Assembly: GCA_032622095.1 (NCBI GenBank)
Contig: CP136066.1
Location: 230,520,961-230,584,960, forward strand
Direction of reading: 5' to 3'
Length of the DNA: 64,000 nt
From: Siphonodentalium dalli
Taxonomy: Eukaryota; Mollusca; Scaphopoda; Gadilida; Siphonodentaliidae
Positions within the stretch are counted from its first letter, which is position 1; the number at the start of each line of letters is the position of its first letter. Of the stretch, positions 1 to 11,455 are shown piece by piece. Position numbers and translations under genes: made by a program. The notes under the pieces are model-generated. The model saw nothing but the letters and a program-made list of their open reading frames with translations, did no database searches and was not told the origin of the DNA.

Positions 1-640
1 GTTACAGCACAGATATGGCGTCTTTAAATCGCATGAGTTTATTCCTCGTATCTGGATAAGAATGTGTGTCAATTTGGTGGAAATTGGCGCTAAAAATATT
101 GTGTATCAATTTTGGTGCCCCTCTCCTTTTCAGTGCACCCCTGACTCGAATGACGCCACTTTTAACAGTTTTAAGCCACACCTTTAGACTCCTCATACCA
201 TGTGGATGTTTTTGTATAAGTTTGGTGGTAATCGGCGACTAAACCAATTCTTATGAAATTTAGTGCCCACCCCCCAATCTCTCATCCAGAAGACATAAAT
301 TTGGCATCTTTAAATAACACAATTAGATTCTTAGTATCATCATGGAGAAGAATTTGTGTATCAATTTGGTGGAAATCGGCGCTAAAATTATTTTATCAAT
401 TTTGGTGCCCCTGTCCACTTCCGTGCAACCCTGACTCGAACGGCGCCATTTTGACATATTTTGACCACACCATTATATTCCAAATATCATGGGGATGATT
501 ATATATAAGTTTGGTGGCAATCGGCAAAAAAAAATATTCTGCCCCTCCCCCTGTTCTGCCAACAACGGCGTCACTTTAGAAAATTCTAACCCGCAACATT
601 ATCTTTCTCGTAAAAAGTTACCCCTGTTAGACCCTTTTGG
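1..640. repeat. Tandem ~290 bp repeat, two diverged units
   Basis: Two head-to-tail units of about 290 bp. Matching landmarks include TCAATTTGGTGGAAAT at 69 and 361, and GTTTGGTGGTAATCGGC / GTTTGGTGGCAATCGGC near 219 and 509. The short open frames here follow the repeat and are not conserved between units, so I read the stretch as non-coding. The first unit is probably cut by the window edge. Confidence 0.75.
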
Positions 641-675
641 TGCCATGTAGGTGGTCCCCTGTGAATTTATATAGA

Positions 676-695
676 ACACAGACAGACAGACAGAC
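676..695. repeat. ACAG microsatellite
   Basis: Short run of (ACAG)n directly after the 290 bp repeat. A similar ACAGACAG run ends the 130 bp repeats near 28.38 kb, so this may be the 3' tail of a dispersed repeat family. Confidence 0.7.
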
Positions 696-1093
696 ATTCG
701 CAAATATAGATATAGATAAAATATATTGGTTTCGCGAATGACCAACTCAGAATTCTGTTAAAATAACAATAACAACCAGCACCGAATTTACGAACCGGTG
801 GCCGACTCTGCCGTCTCCGACCACAACCTCCAGTGGGCTGGAGAACGAACAAAGTCTATAAAAGTTGAAATATAAGACTTACAAATTATCTTTTTCGTTT
901 CTTTTATTTGTAATTGACATAGCTTATCACAAACCAAAAATCAACACTATTGACATAACGTTAATTAACGACAATAAACGAAATTGAAATTCCCAACTAC
1001 ACCTTTTACGGGACTCGCCACCGGCTCGCAGTTCGACTTTTAATCATCCCAAAAATTCCCATTCTATAAATAAAACACACATGTTAATGTCAG
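696..1093. other. Spacer with no recognisable gene
   Basis: AT-rich sequence between the ACAG run and the inverted-end element. I see no coding signal. Confidence 0.5.
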
Positions 1094-2934
1094 CGCCCAG
1101 AGCCGTAATTTCGCTAAAATCCGGATTGAGAATCCAAAGCCGATTACGGGGGGCGGAGCTAATTTCGGATTCTAGGTCAGATTTTGAAATCCACGTGGTC
1201 TCCGAAACTCTCTCCCAGCGTCAAACATGGCTCATGTATTTGACACAAGTATCATTTGTATCTTATATTTATAAAGTGCATGTTTGTTGTGAAAGTCATG
1301 CTTTTCTTCTATGTGTGTATACACGGCACATAATTTGCTGCCAATCCGACTTAATCGCATCTTTTTTTCAAGTTAAAGTGTGTTTATTGATGATGGCAAG
1401 CATATCTAAACATGACAGCTCTAGGCCTCCTGAATCAAATTCCGAAGATGTTGTGAAGAACACAAGGAACTTGTCAGTTGAACAGGGACGTGACGACAGG
1501 GGTTGGTTGGGTGTCTCGACCCCCACCCCGAACTTTGGTATAATTTGCTAAGCTGTGCAGTCATTCATACGTGAGGAAAATCAGGATTATTTTGACTAAC
1601 TGTTTCAAATAATGATACATACAAGCCAACAAACGCAACAAACAAACCCGATTTTAAATAAATACATATACAAACTTACGACTAACTCGGGAGAGGGGGT
1701 GTCCAGTGATCTGTATATATGTTCAACTTGTTTTGGTAGTCATGTTGCTTTGCCATTACTAATTATTTATTTTTTCAGTGTAATAACATATGGGAGAGGG
1801 GGTACCCTTAAGTGAGTCAGTACTAGTCCCCCAATTCCTTTGTATGTATAAACAAATGTATGTGTTATATATCATGTGTTATCTAAATTTGACATATATT
1901 TGAAATAAATATATCTAAACTAAACTTTGGTACATTCCAGCAGTCGGACATTTCATGCATGACACAACATTAGTTGGACATTAATTTGACACCATATATA
2001 GGTTGGCATTGTTCTCATTGTTTGATTTTTTTCAACCAGTAAAAGTTGGTAATTTTCCAATCTTAGTGTTTGTCAGATTGGATATTTCCAAGGAGAGAAA
2101 ATTGAATTCTGCGAACCTGTGAGATTGATGTTTGGTTCAATGGGGGGGGGGGGGGTGCAGTTGGCTGGAAATTTGAGGAAACTTCTAGCCACGTCCCTAG
2201 ACTATTGCGCAAAACGACTGCATTTAACGAAACAAAACATGTTAAAATTGCTATAACTTTAAGACTAGATGATAGTACATACGTGTATCTGATAATCCAT
2301 CGATACCATATAATCCTACTATTTCTTGAATAAGAAGAAACATTATAATAACGAACACAGCAGAAGACATATCCATGCAGGTTCATATGAATTCGGTCAA
2401 TGGTGACGTATCCGCTGAATTCGAAATCGACATGCGTTCGGGCGTTATTTTAAGGATGGAATTATGAAATGGACATATGAAAGTGACAATCAACAATGGT
2501 TTGCAATTGCTTCGCCATCAACCGAAGTGCTCCCCCAGCGTTACTATCAATAGCGTTATTATTTGGCTAATTTCAGTAATATTCTCCCAGTTTACATTCA
2601 ATAAAACAAATTTGTCTCCGCATTTAAAATTCTTTGATATAGATCGTTTATATTCTGCAATAATTTGTACACAAGAGACGGATTCTTATGTTTTATTGTG
2701 TTTTTAAACTCTGAGGTGGCGAAATCTCGGTTTGTTTACATTACGAACATTTGAGTCCGTAATCGGAATCCGAATCCCAATCGGATTACCACGAAATTGA
2801 GATTACGGTCTGTTCGTTTACTGATTCTGCCAATTTCTGGTCTGTTCTTTTGCCGAACCATGTCGTACGGGGACAAATCTGTAATCTGAATCCAGAATCC
2901 AAATCGGATTTTAGCGAAATAACGCCTCTGGCGA
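1094..2934. mobile_element. DNA-transposon-like segment with ~45 bp inverted ends
   Basis: The left end (about 1094-1145) and the reverse complement of the right end (about 2886-2934) share ATTTCGCTAAAATCCG with similar flanks (CAGAGCCGTA against CAGAGGCGTT). That gives imperfect terminal inverted repeats about 1.84 kb apart. A second stretch near 2755-2820 repeats the TTACGG/AATCGGATT vocabulary. No transposase is seen: the 156-codon frame at 1081-1551 starts in the left end and matches nothing I recognise. A poly-G tract lies near 2142-2153. It is probably a non-autonomous element of a cut-and-paste family; the superfamily cannot be told by eye. Confidence 0.5.
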
Positions 2935-3039
2935 AACGAGAATCTCTACATTTGTATACACGCGGCGCGCGTAATGATGCCTTATGGTAGTGGGATACAA
3001 AATAACCATAGATTATGAAAATCGACTTGCTGTGTCATC

Positions 3040-3480
3040 CACCGGTGGGTTTATTAACCATTTAAATGCCGATATTGACTAAAAGAAACCGGCAGATCCC
3101 GGACAGACACAGAGACCAGATAGCGAGGCACTTACTAAAGGTATACTGTGAAGATTGACTCGCCATCTCGTTCACGGCCGACTTCATTAACCCCTTAAAC
3201 GACGATATGCGCCAGAAGAGCACAAAAGAGCACGGGCAAGCCCGGGCAACCATATGGGCCCATAGGCAACATAATATGATGCTTATGGTAGTGGGATACA
3301 TACTAAGTATAGGTTGTGAACGTTTATTTGCTGTGTCATCCACCGCCGGTTGTATTAACCCTTTAAAATCCGATATTGGCTAAAAGAACTCGGGACTACA
3401 TGTATCACACGGTGGGAATTGACTCGCCATCTCGTTCATGGCCGGGTTCATTGAACCCTTAAATAACGGTATAGGTTAGA
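3040..3480 (-). repeat. ~290 bp satellite, minus orientation
   Basis: About one and a half units carrying GATTGACTCGCCATCTCGTT and a TTAACCC...GATATTGGCTAAA box. They are the reverse complement of the sequence at 5590-6220. The 93-codon frame over them is a by-product of the repeat. Confidence 0.7.
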
Positions 3481-4380
3481 GATAACGACAGAGCTTTAGA
3501 TCTTTACCAAAGCCCACAAAATACAATTCTAAGAAGAAACAAATTTCGTATCGTATTATTCCCAACTATAATGTATGTAGGTCACTTTCCATTGAGAAAT
3601 GCGTCGAAAGTTACACATGTATACCTATAGTAGAATTTGTTTTATCTATAGTAGAAAGTTGTTATACCCATAGTAACGTGGTGTATACCTATACGTAGAG
3701 TACACAAACATATATATAATATATGTTATTAGTGTAGTAGGCTGTTAACGATCTAGCTAATAACTTTCGACATATTTGATCAAACGTCAGTTGGGAACCC
3801 TGGAATACTTGTTGCTTCAACATGCATGCAAGCGACTAGTCGATGAATTATCAAAGACCTGGAAGCCACATAAAGTCATGAAGATTGAAGCGAGTTCCGA
3901 GTCATGACGCTTATGTTAATGAGCATAGCTAGGCTCGGTTTAATATGTCTGTTGACATCCTCTCGTAATGTAAACAATGACAGCTTTTTCGCAATGAAAT
4001 AGCCTGCCAGTTGTTTGAGTAAATTGTCCGATAAATTGCAATTTTACATGTAGAACACTCGGTCCTAAGGTTTATATCAAAATGACCAGAAAGGACTATT
4101 GTAATAATATTCATATCAAGAGACGAAAACATTGTATCGTTGGTTATATCACAACACAGCTGTCATGTGCGACACGCTGTTTCTGACACTGGGAGTAATA
4201 TGAGCGATATCTGACTATACATGTATATATATATACCAAAATCGGTATACATGTATGTATATATTCCGATGGAAAATAGAACTAATCTCATCGCTGTTTA
4301 ATGCAGTCCTCCTCGGTGGGTCAATATCGTAAATTGGTCAACAATCTGAAACATATTTTAGTACGGGGATCGTGGACTTG
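3481..4380. other. Gene-free AT-rich spacer
   Basis: No coding frame of note. It contains TATAC-rich short repeats near 3620-3720 and a TATATATACC cluster near 4220-4265. Confidence 0.5.
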
Positions 4381-4470
4381 AAAGTCTAGATCAAACGCAG
4401 ATTACGCTCGGGCTCTCCCGGGTTCATTTAGCCAATATCGGCATTAAATGGGTCAATAACACCGGCGTTG
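4380..4470 (+). repeat. Fragment of the ~290 bp satellite
   Basis: Carries the CGGGCTCTCCCGGGTTC and AGCCAATATCGGCATTAAA boxes of the satellite at 5.6-6.2 kb, in the plus orientation. Confidence 0.6.
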
Positions 4471-4531
4471 GGACATAGCAAGTAAGTTTTCACAACATAT
4501 GCATTCTACTACCGCAAGGCATAATATAATA

Positions 4532-4549
4532 TAGATAGATAGATAGATA
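4532..4549. repeat. GATA microsatellite
   Basis: Four to five uninterrupted GATA units. Confidence 0.85.
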
Positions 4550-4640
4550 CTTTATTGCGCAATCGCTATACGGATACAGGATATGGCAAAGAAAGAAAAA
4601 ACAAAAAATATACTGTCCGCATGGTCCGCACTCTAAAATC

Positions 4641-4654
4641 TTGGGGGGGGGGGG
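4641..4654. repeat. Poly-G tract
   Basis: Run of about 14 G next to the 68 bp minisatellite. Other G runs occur near 2142, 6208, 50842 and 58710. Confidence 0.85.
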
Positions 4655-4714
4655 GGCAAAATCACACCCTAAGGGGGCAAATGATGCCCCCTGGGGGGGC
4701 ACATTAATCCGCCC

Positions 4715-5035
4715 CCCCCTTGTGTGGTAATTTTGGTTGGTAAGTTTTTACCCAACAGTGAGGGGTACATTTCACCACACATTGGGGGCATAATTAACCC
4801 ATTGAGGGGTAGATTTGAACCTTCTTGCAGGGTAATTTTGCCACCCATAGTGGGTATGATTAACCCTTTGATGGGTAGATTTGAACCTTCTTGTAGGGTT
4901 ATTTCACCACACCCAACAGTGGCGGGGGTATATTTCACCCAACAATGAGGGGTAGACTCTGACTACCATGCTGGGTTATTTCATCAGTCATGGGGGTATC
5001 ACTAACACATTTGATTGGTAGATTCGAACATTCCT
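4715..5035. repeat. ~68 bp minisatellite
   Basis: Imperfect units with the core GGGTAGATTTGAACCTTCTTG, seen near 4806 and 4874 and in decayed form near 5018 (TGGTAGATTCGAACATTCC). Each is followed by TTTCACC and an AACAGTG or ATAGTGGG box. Opposite-strand frames at 4669-4948 simply reflect this periodicity. Confidence 0.75.
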
Positions 5036-5589
5036 GGAGAAATACAAAAAACTTGGTTTGGTAATAACTTTTTCCCAAGATTTATGATGTGGGGTTGATT
5101 TGTTTAAACTTCCAAATAACTCAGTGCCGTGCCCACCTGAAATACAGAAAAAGATGAATAATAATTGTAAAATATAATTTCATTCTCAAATGCACAATCA
5201 ATCTTGAATTTCGAAAGGGTCAACACGAATATCTGGTTATTAAATGGCAGTACCGGGAACTAAGTTATCGATAATGGCAAGAACAATATAAACTCACCTT
5301 TGAATTTGTCGATGAGATGGTCCATGTCCCACTTGTTTCGAGTAGCCTTTTACCTCGCGAAAAGTCGTCTGGAGAGTGTCATGACGTCAAATGGGTCACT
5401 ACTTTCTGATTGGTTAATAAAAGCGCCCCCTTTGGTGGGTAAAAAATTCGCCACCCATTGTAGGGTGACATGTTGGTCAAAAGATACGAAGAATCGCCTA
5501 ACATGGGGGTTGATCGGCCCCCGAAAACCTTGGCCCCACACATTCTACCCCCAACGATTAAGAGTGCGCCCGGGTTACACAGGCTCTCT

Positions 5590-6220
5590 CGCGCTCTTCT
5601 GGCCCATGTCGTCATCTGAGAGGCAAATGAACCCGACAGTGAACGAGATGACGAGTCAATCTCCACAGTTTACATTTACTAAGTGTCTCGTTACCATTAG
5701 CCATCGATATATAGTTTGATCGCGTCGCTGTGTGTGCCCGGGCTCTCCATGGTTCGTTTAGCCAATATCGACATGTAAAGGGTTATTAAAACCGCCGGTG
5801 GATGACGCAGCCAGTAATTGTTTACAACCTATGCTTTGTACGTATCCTACCATAATGCATCATATTACACTGTCCGCGGGCCCATGCCACCGGGCTTGTC
5901 CGGGCTTGCAAGGGCTCGCCCGTGCAGTTCTGGACCATATCGTCATTTAAGGGGTTAACGAACCCGGCCGTGAACGAGACGGCGAGTCAATCTTCGCCGT
6001 TTACGTTTAATATGTGTCTGGCTACAATTAGTCATCGATATAAAGTGTGATCGGGTCTCTATGTATGCCCTGGTCTTCCGGGTTCCTTTTGTCAATATTG
6101 GCATTTAAAGGGTTAACAAACCCGCCAAGTCATTTTTCACAACCAATGCTTTATATGTATTCTCCTGCCACGGGCTCATGGGGCTGCTCAGTCATGCCCG
6201 GGTGATTGTGTGGGGGGGGG
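5590..6220 (+). repeat. ~290 bp satellite, plus orientation
   Basis: Two tandem units, with GAACGAGATGACGAGTCAATC / GAACGAGACGGCGAGTCAATC near 5641 and 5964. A TTTGTCAATATTGGCATTTAAAGGGTTAACAAACCCGCC-like box closes the second. They are the reverse complement of 3040-3480. Non-coding. Confidence 0.7.
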
Positions 6221-9200
6221 CGGACAGCAGAAATTGACCACGCGATAGGTTGCGGTGCTTGTGGAACAGGCAATTCATCTTTGAGACGCCATCAAACCAT
6301 GATGCAATATATATACCAAGGAAATGGCCACCTATAAGCCTTTGGTTTACTGCCAAATCCTTTTTTCTAATGTTGAATTGTTAATGTCTTTATATTATAT
6401 CATATATGTGCTAGTTCTTGAGAATAAGATATTGTTAGCACTAACAAAGCACTCCTATTTTGTTCAGATATATCTATCTAGTTTTTTTTAATTTCTGGTG
6501 GAATACTTGCTGTTTGGCTCACTATCACCTATCGTTACTTCAATTTCAACTGACCGTATGCATTTCATTGTTGAATCAAACACATAATACATTTTTAATC
6601 CAATTGTTTGCGGTGGTAGGACGCATATGGATGTGTTCCGGTCTCTCATGTGGCCTGAATTAATCGGGGACCATGATGGAAATAAATATATATACCCTGA
6701 ATAAACGCCGCCATACTCACTGGGGGCCCACCGCTCCTGCTAAATCCGTCATAAATCGTATAATTGTCCAGTGCACATCGATAAATGCTAAGTTGCCCTA
6801 TCTGCAATTGTATAAAAGAAAATAGCGTGACGGCACTTAAAATGGTATTTTCTTAAAAATCCAAATTATTCTTTCAAAATTGAATTATGTTTTTTCAATA
6901 TCACCGTCTGTATCCATGTGTCTTGAATTTTAATTGTATCGCTAACGGAATATTGAACAATCAGGAGTTTATCAAAGTTTTGTTTAGACCAGAAATGGGA
7001 TATTCCAATGGGCAAACCATAGTTTTCTGGTGTTTGTTATCTCAGGGACACGAAAATGCAAACATATGCATAAAAAATTTGAACAGGTCTACAGGTAGCA
7101 CATTAAAAGACAAGCACATGGTGGCTCCAGGGCGAAATTTGTATGGCTCCAGTTCGAAAACGAGCAAAAATGATAAGCTCCAGTGGGCACCCACGACAAA
7201 TAATTTCGTTATTGCACATAATTCATCGATAATTTAGTAGATTATAGGCGTTTTAGCCGAGCATAATGACATTTTATCTAATATTTGTGCACACATTTGT
7301 CTCTTTGCGCATTGCAGAGCAAATATATATATGTTACCATTGCATAATATATTAGGCGGCTTAGAGTCAAATAGTAACAGAATCGTTCACTTTATGATGA
7401 AAACCTGGCCAAGTTAATTTACAATGGTGTTTTGGGAACCACATTAAAATAAACCATAGTTAAGCAGGATCCACAAAGAAAACAGCAATGGCCAAAATTC
7501 AGTTGAGATTTAATGTATCATAATACTATTCAATCACACACTGTTAGAAAAAAGACCGTTGCTTTAACTGTCTGAGACCCCGCAACATCGCTGCCAACAT
7601 TTGACCGTAAAACATACGGCCAGGCCGTAGCATATTCCACGGTATAAAACCGTAACTGGCAGACCGTAACCAGTAACCGTCAGACCGTTGTATTTTTTAC
7701 GGTTCAACACCGTTTAATTAATATCAAGACCGTAACTAATAAAGGTCAGACCAATGGTATTTTTCATGGGTCAACACCAATTGTTTGCTCTTAATTTGCT
7801 AATTTACCATATAATTAGCCAGATTCCCATGGTGACAATATGGTAGGCATTACGATGCATATCTTTTTGAATGGTCGAAACTAGTATTATTCGTAACTGA
7901 AAAATACATCTCAGTTCTTATGTTACGATCATTTTTTATGAAACTTTGCAGTTTGCAGAGGATCAAGCTTGTTATCGGCCTCGTATAATTTAATCCGGAA
8001 AAAGGCTGCGCACGCGTAATGTTTTCGCCTTTCACTAACTACTGTATTAAAATGGATGTAAATAAAAAACGATACTAGTAATAGCTGATAAGCCAACCCA
8101 TCACTATTCAGTTATGAGTAATACTAATTTCGACCATTCTAAAACATGAATAGGCATGCCCTTTTAAGCCATAAGAAGAACAAAGCTACATGTTTCACAG
8201 TTTAAACTCAAATTTATGTACATGTAAAAGTAAAATATCTTAATGGCATACATTTTGGTAACATGTAAGGCGTGAAATTGTTCAGTCACTTGTAACCACA
8301 GTTTTTGTTTTAACAGGTGAATCCGTACATCATGACAATACAGTACCAGTCAGAATAAGTGGTATTTTTAAGCGAACCTTTATTGCGATATTGAGCGTGC
8401 TTAATTTAGAAATAGGCGTGATTATACCACAACACCAAAATTCTGTTGCGCTTATTATTGCAATATTGAACTCAAAATATTGCGATACTAGGCGCGCTAA
8501 ATTTTATACAGACCCGATAGTGTTATATTTATATTAGATAAATACTGTGCATATAGTGTACATATATTATTGTGGCAGAACTCCGTATGTTGGAGATACG
8601 AAATTCTCTCCGTGCTTCACGTTGTGTTTGTATTTTTGGGTGCCGATAACTCATTGAACCGTAAGATCTTTTGTAACTTCTTTTATTTTCTGAACATAGC
8701 TTCTCGTTAAAGATCGACAGCTGATGCTAGCATTTTCAGGCTCTTCTGGATCAGTAAGTCATTCCCAGTGCGCTACTCATAGGAGGACTCAGTCAACTGA
8801 ACACTGGTGGATATAATTTCAGTGTTATATTTGAAATTGGTAACCTACTTATCAAAATCATGTGACGATGTTACTGGCCAAGTTTGACAACTGCTTGTCA
8901 ACGGCTCGTCACTAAAGGTAGCTTTCGTGTAGCTTTCGTATATCATGACCAGTGCAGTGTACCAAAACAACTAATATCTTTTAGACCTCTGCACTGATTC
9001 GACTGGGAACTTTCCTGAGAATTAGCCAGAATCAGCATCGCGTGATCTCGTCATCATGCTAAGTACGGCTGCCCGACTAACAATCCCACGCCTGTTGTTC
9101 GTGCATCGTAATAGTTTGAACTGATGCAATAGTCCACAGGGATGTGATCAGGCAGGGGCGCACATCGTTCTGTTACATACCTCCCATACAAAGAGGATTT

Positions 9201-9512
9201 CGCATAGGCTGATGCGAAATCATCCTAGCAGGAATAGTTAACAGAAAGATGTCACACTGTTAGTTTTAGTGTAAGTATTATTATAAATAGGATTTGATAT
9301 CCTTTAGTTTTTAGGCAATCTTTCTGGTTACCATTGGAAGGTGATGATACCCCCCCCTGTTTGGTGTCATTTCAGGAACGATAACTCTATCCAAAGTACA
9401 TGACCTACATTCTCTGCAGTACTCCTGTTTTGGGGGCAGTATATACAGTTTGACCTATATTCTCCGCCCACGCATTGCATCATGGTCTATTTGTATACCG
9501 GTTGGGCATGTC
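6221..9512. other. Long stretch without a recognisable gene
   Basis: AT-rich DNA. The longest frame (6887-7237, 116 codons) has no motif I know. A cluster of ACCGTAA/TTACGGT words lies at 7590-7740. I see no RNA gene, mobile-element end or coding exon that I can defend. Confidence 0.45.
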
Positions 9513-9590
9513 CAAAAAAATTCAAAAACTTCAAAAATTTCAAAAATTTCAAAACTTTCAAAAATTTCAAAAAGTTCAAAAAGTTGGGGG
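9513..9590. repeat. ~9 bp AT-rich microsatellite (TTCAAAAA)n
   Basis: Roughly eight units of TTCAAAAA(A/T)(A/T/C), with small length changes. Lys/Phe/Gln-rich frames on both strands here are artefacts of the repeat. Confidence 0.85.
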
Positions 9591-9699
9591 TACGGTGGTG
9601 AGCGCCACCGAAAAGAGCAATCAGGAAGGATATACTCAGCATAATGACGGCCAAGGTCTAAGGCAAGACTACTATTGTTAATACATTTATACATCTGTA

Positions 9700-10214
9700 T
9701 TCAATCTCTGAAAAGGAAAACTATGTGCATGATACGTGAGTGGGACATCTCCATCCAGTTACTAAGCAGACTTAACTATAGTTAAATGATAACACATGTG
9801 TGTACCTGCTTACTGAAAAGAGGATATGACCTCTGCGTGTTAGCAGGGTTTAGATGTATGAGTAAAATTGGATTTTTACTCCATTAAAAATCTGTCTGTG
9901 CAGAACATCTAATTGGCAGGATAGCCTGATTTAAAAGTAGACCATAATTTATATTTATTTGTTGAAGACTTTAAAGTCGATTTAATTGATGGAACAACCA
10001 TGGTTCTACCTATCTCACGTATCCAGCGATAATCAATGCATCTACCTATTCTAATCTGATTAAGTTTCAGCCTTAGACCTTGGTCTTTATATAATCATAT
10101 GGCATGCGACGAATTAATAGTTGGTATACAATACCGAGTGGAATCACAATTCAGCACAATGAGTTCGTGTATAACTAAAACGGGGTTTCACAATAAGTTC
10201 GTGTTTTTATAACA
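9700..10214. other. Spacer, no gene seen
   Basis: No motif recognised. If the neighbouring retroelement has a 3' LTR it would lie about here, but I could not match it to sequence beyond the gag end. Confidence 0.35.
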
Positions 10215-10370
10215 CAAGTTTTCTTCTTGACATCTTCTTCGTGGAATGTCATCTATTTATTTTATATACACTTGTTGTTTCTTGACAATTTCTTCGTGGA
10301 ATGTCATATATTTATTTTATATACACTGGTTGTTTTCTTGACATCTTCTTCTTGGAATGTCATTTATTTA
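10215..10370. repeat. ~56 bp direct repeat, three units
   Basis: Three units with the core TTCTTGACATCTTCTTCGTGG, then AATGTCAT and TATTTATTTTATATACACT. The last unit is shortened. The position just beyond the 3'-most gene of the minus-strand retroelement would fit a repeat inside a 3' LTR, but no LTR pair was found. Confidence 0.75.
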
Positions 10371-10464
10371 ATAATCCTCGTCTAATCCTCTTGTTGGGTT
10401 GATGAACATGATTAGCTGGAAGGGATACAAGTCCAAGCACAGGCCTCGGCGGAGATGTACGTGA

Positions 10465-11133
10465 CTACGTACTCAAGAATCTCCAAGCGAAAGTGGTTAA
10501 ATTCTTGATCCGATCCAGTGGTTCTAATGGGTATGAATGGTTTAATGCGAACACAATCGCATGTTTCATATTATGGGATAGACGGGTATTTCCTTCTGCG
10601 TTGAGGTGAACTTTATCAGGATTCAAGGCTGATTCCTCAACGAAGGTGGATAGTCTTCGAATCGGCCAGTAGTACGCTCCGAAGTAATTGGTTGAATTGA
10701 TGCACGTGGTCATTATATGGGTTTACATCGGTTCTGCGAGTACTCGTCTTCTTTTCTGGACCTGGAAGTCGGACTTTTCTTCTCTGAAGTAGCTCGCAGA
10801 CAATTACTTTTGTAGGAGTTGGGTCTTGTAGTTTGTTGATTAGTTGGGTTAGGTCGTAGTATGTATCTTCTACTGATCTAGAGGAGAGGTCATTGCCTCC
10901 ACACATTATTTTACGTAGTTGTTGTAGTTGGCTGATGGTTGATGTAAACTTTGTAGGCTGTGGAGTCGCAATCCGCTAATACCATACATAGTTACTGTAA
11001 TATTGGGGTCGACTAAGTTTAATGCTCTGCGGAAGTTGTTGGGGTATAGCGTCACATTCTCCGTTGATAGTAAATGTTGAGCCAGTCGTTGAATATGGCT
11101 GGATCCGAAGATGACAACGTTGATGTTGGACAT
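10465..11133 (-). pseudogene. SGNH-hydrolase-like (esterase-fold) gene downstream of env
   Basis: Three overlapping minus-strand frames continue one another through frameshifts near 10906 and 10700. In order they hold the SGNH blocks. Block I has the nucleophile Ser in a VVIFGSSH context (about 11106-11095), where classic members have GDS. Block III is GGND (about 10900-10889). Block V is DKVH, the catalytic Asp and His (about 10617-10606), followed by LNAEGN. The hydrophobic strand before GSSH and the short spacing fit a compact domain of about 220 residues. SGNH enzymes are serine esterases or lipases; the substrate here is unknown. The domain lies in the same orientation as env and pol, directly after the env remains, so it looks like part of the element rather than a host gene. 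All catalytic blocks survive, but the frame does not. Confidence 0.7.
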
Positions 11134-11179
11134 TTTCTAATAGGGTTGATGTCGAGGAAGCTTCGTCAGTGGTGATCAA

Positions 11180-11455
11180 TTATGGTAGTTGCATGAGTTG
11201 GTGCTGCTGTAAATAGGCAATATCTTTTTCAGTTAGTTGAATTTTGGTACGTCTGAGAGTTCTAGGAGTGAATCGCGATTCGGCTGTTCGCTTGGTTTTC
11301 GATACAGGTGCTGAAGACGTGGAGGTGTCTTCGTTCAAGGTACCTGCATCTTCACGTACACCTAGTGACCCAAATCTGACGTTATGGCGCCTATTGCGGC
11401 GTTTATGTTTTTCATAAGAGGGACCTAAGTTTATTCCGGTAAAGACAGAGGGCAA
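11180..11455 (-). pseudogene. Basic linker frame between env and the SGNH-like gene
   Basis: A 91-codon frame that overlaps the end of the envelope frame by about 44 bp, in another phase. It is rich in Arg, Lys, Ser and Thr and has no hydrophobic segment. It may be the cytoplasmic tail of the envelope protein shifted by an indel, or the N-terminal part of the SGNH-like protein. A short frame at 10976-11179 continues towards the SGNH block I region. No domain recognised. Confidence 0.4.

Noticed and set aside
4750-4950. tRNA gene suggested by GATTTGAACC boxes
   Set aside because: The box recurs with the 68 bp minisatellite, and no cloverleaf or A box fits around it.
9450-9694. Small Lys/Gln-rich or Phe/Glu-rich proteins
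   Set aside because: They translate the TTCAAAAA microsatellite on both strands.
9700-10440. 3' LTR of the retroelement
   Set aside because: I could not match any stretch here with sequence beyond the gag end, so no LTR pair is claimed.
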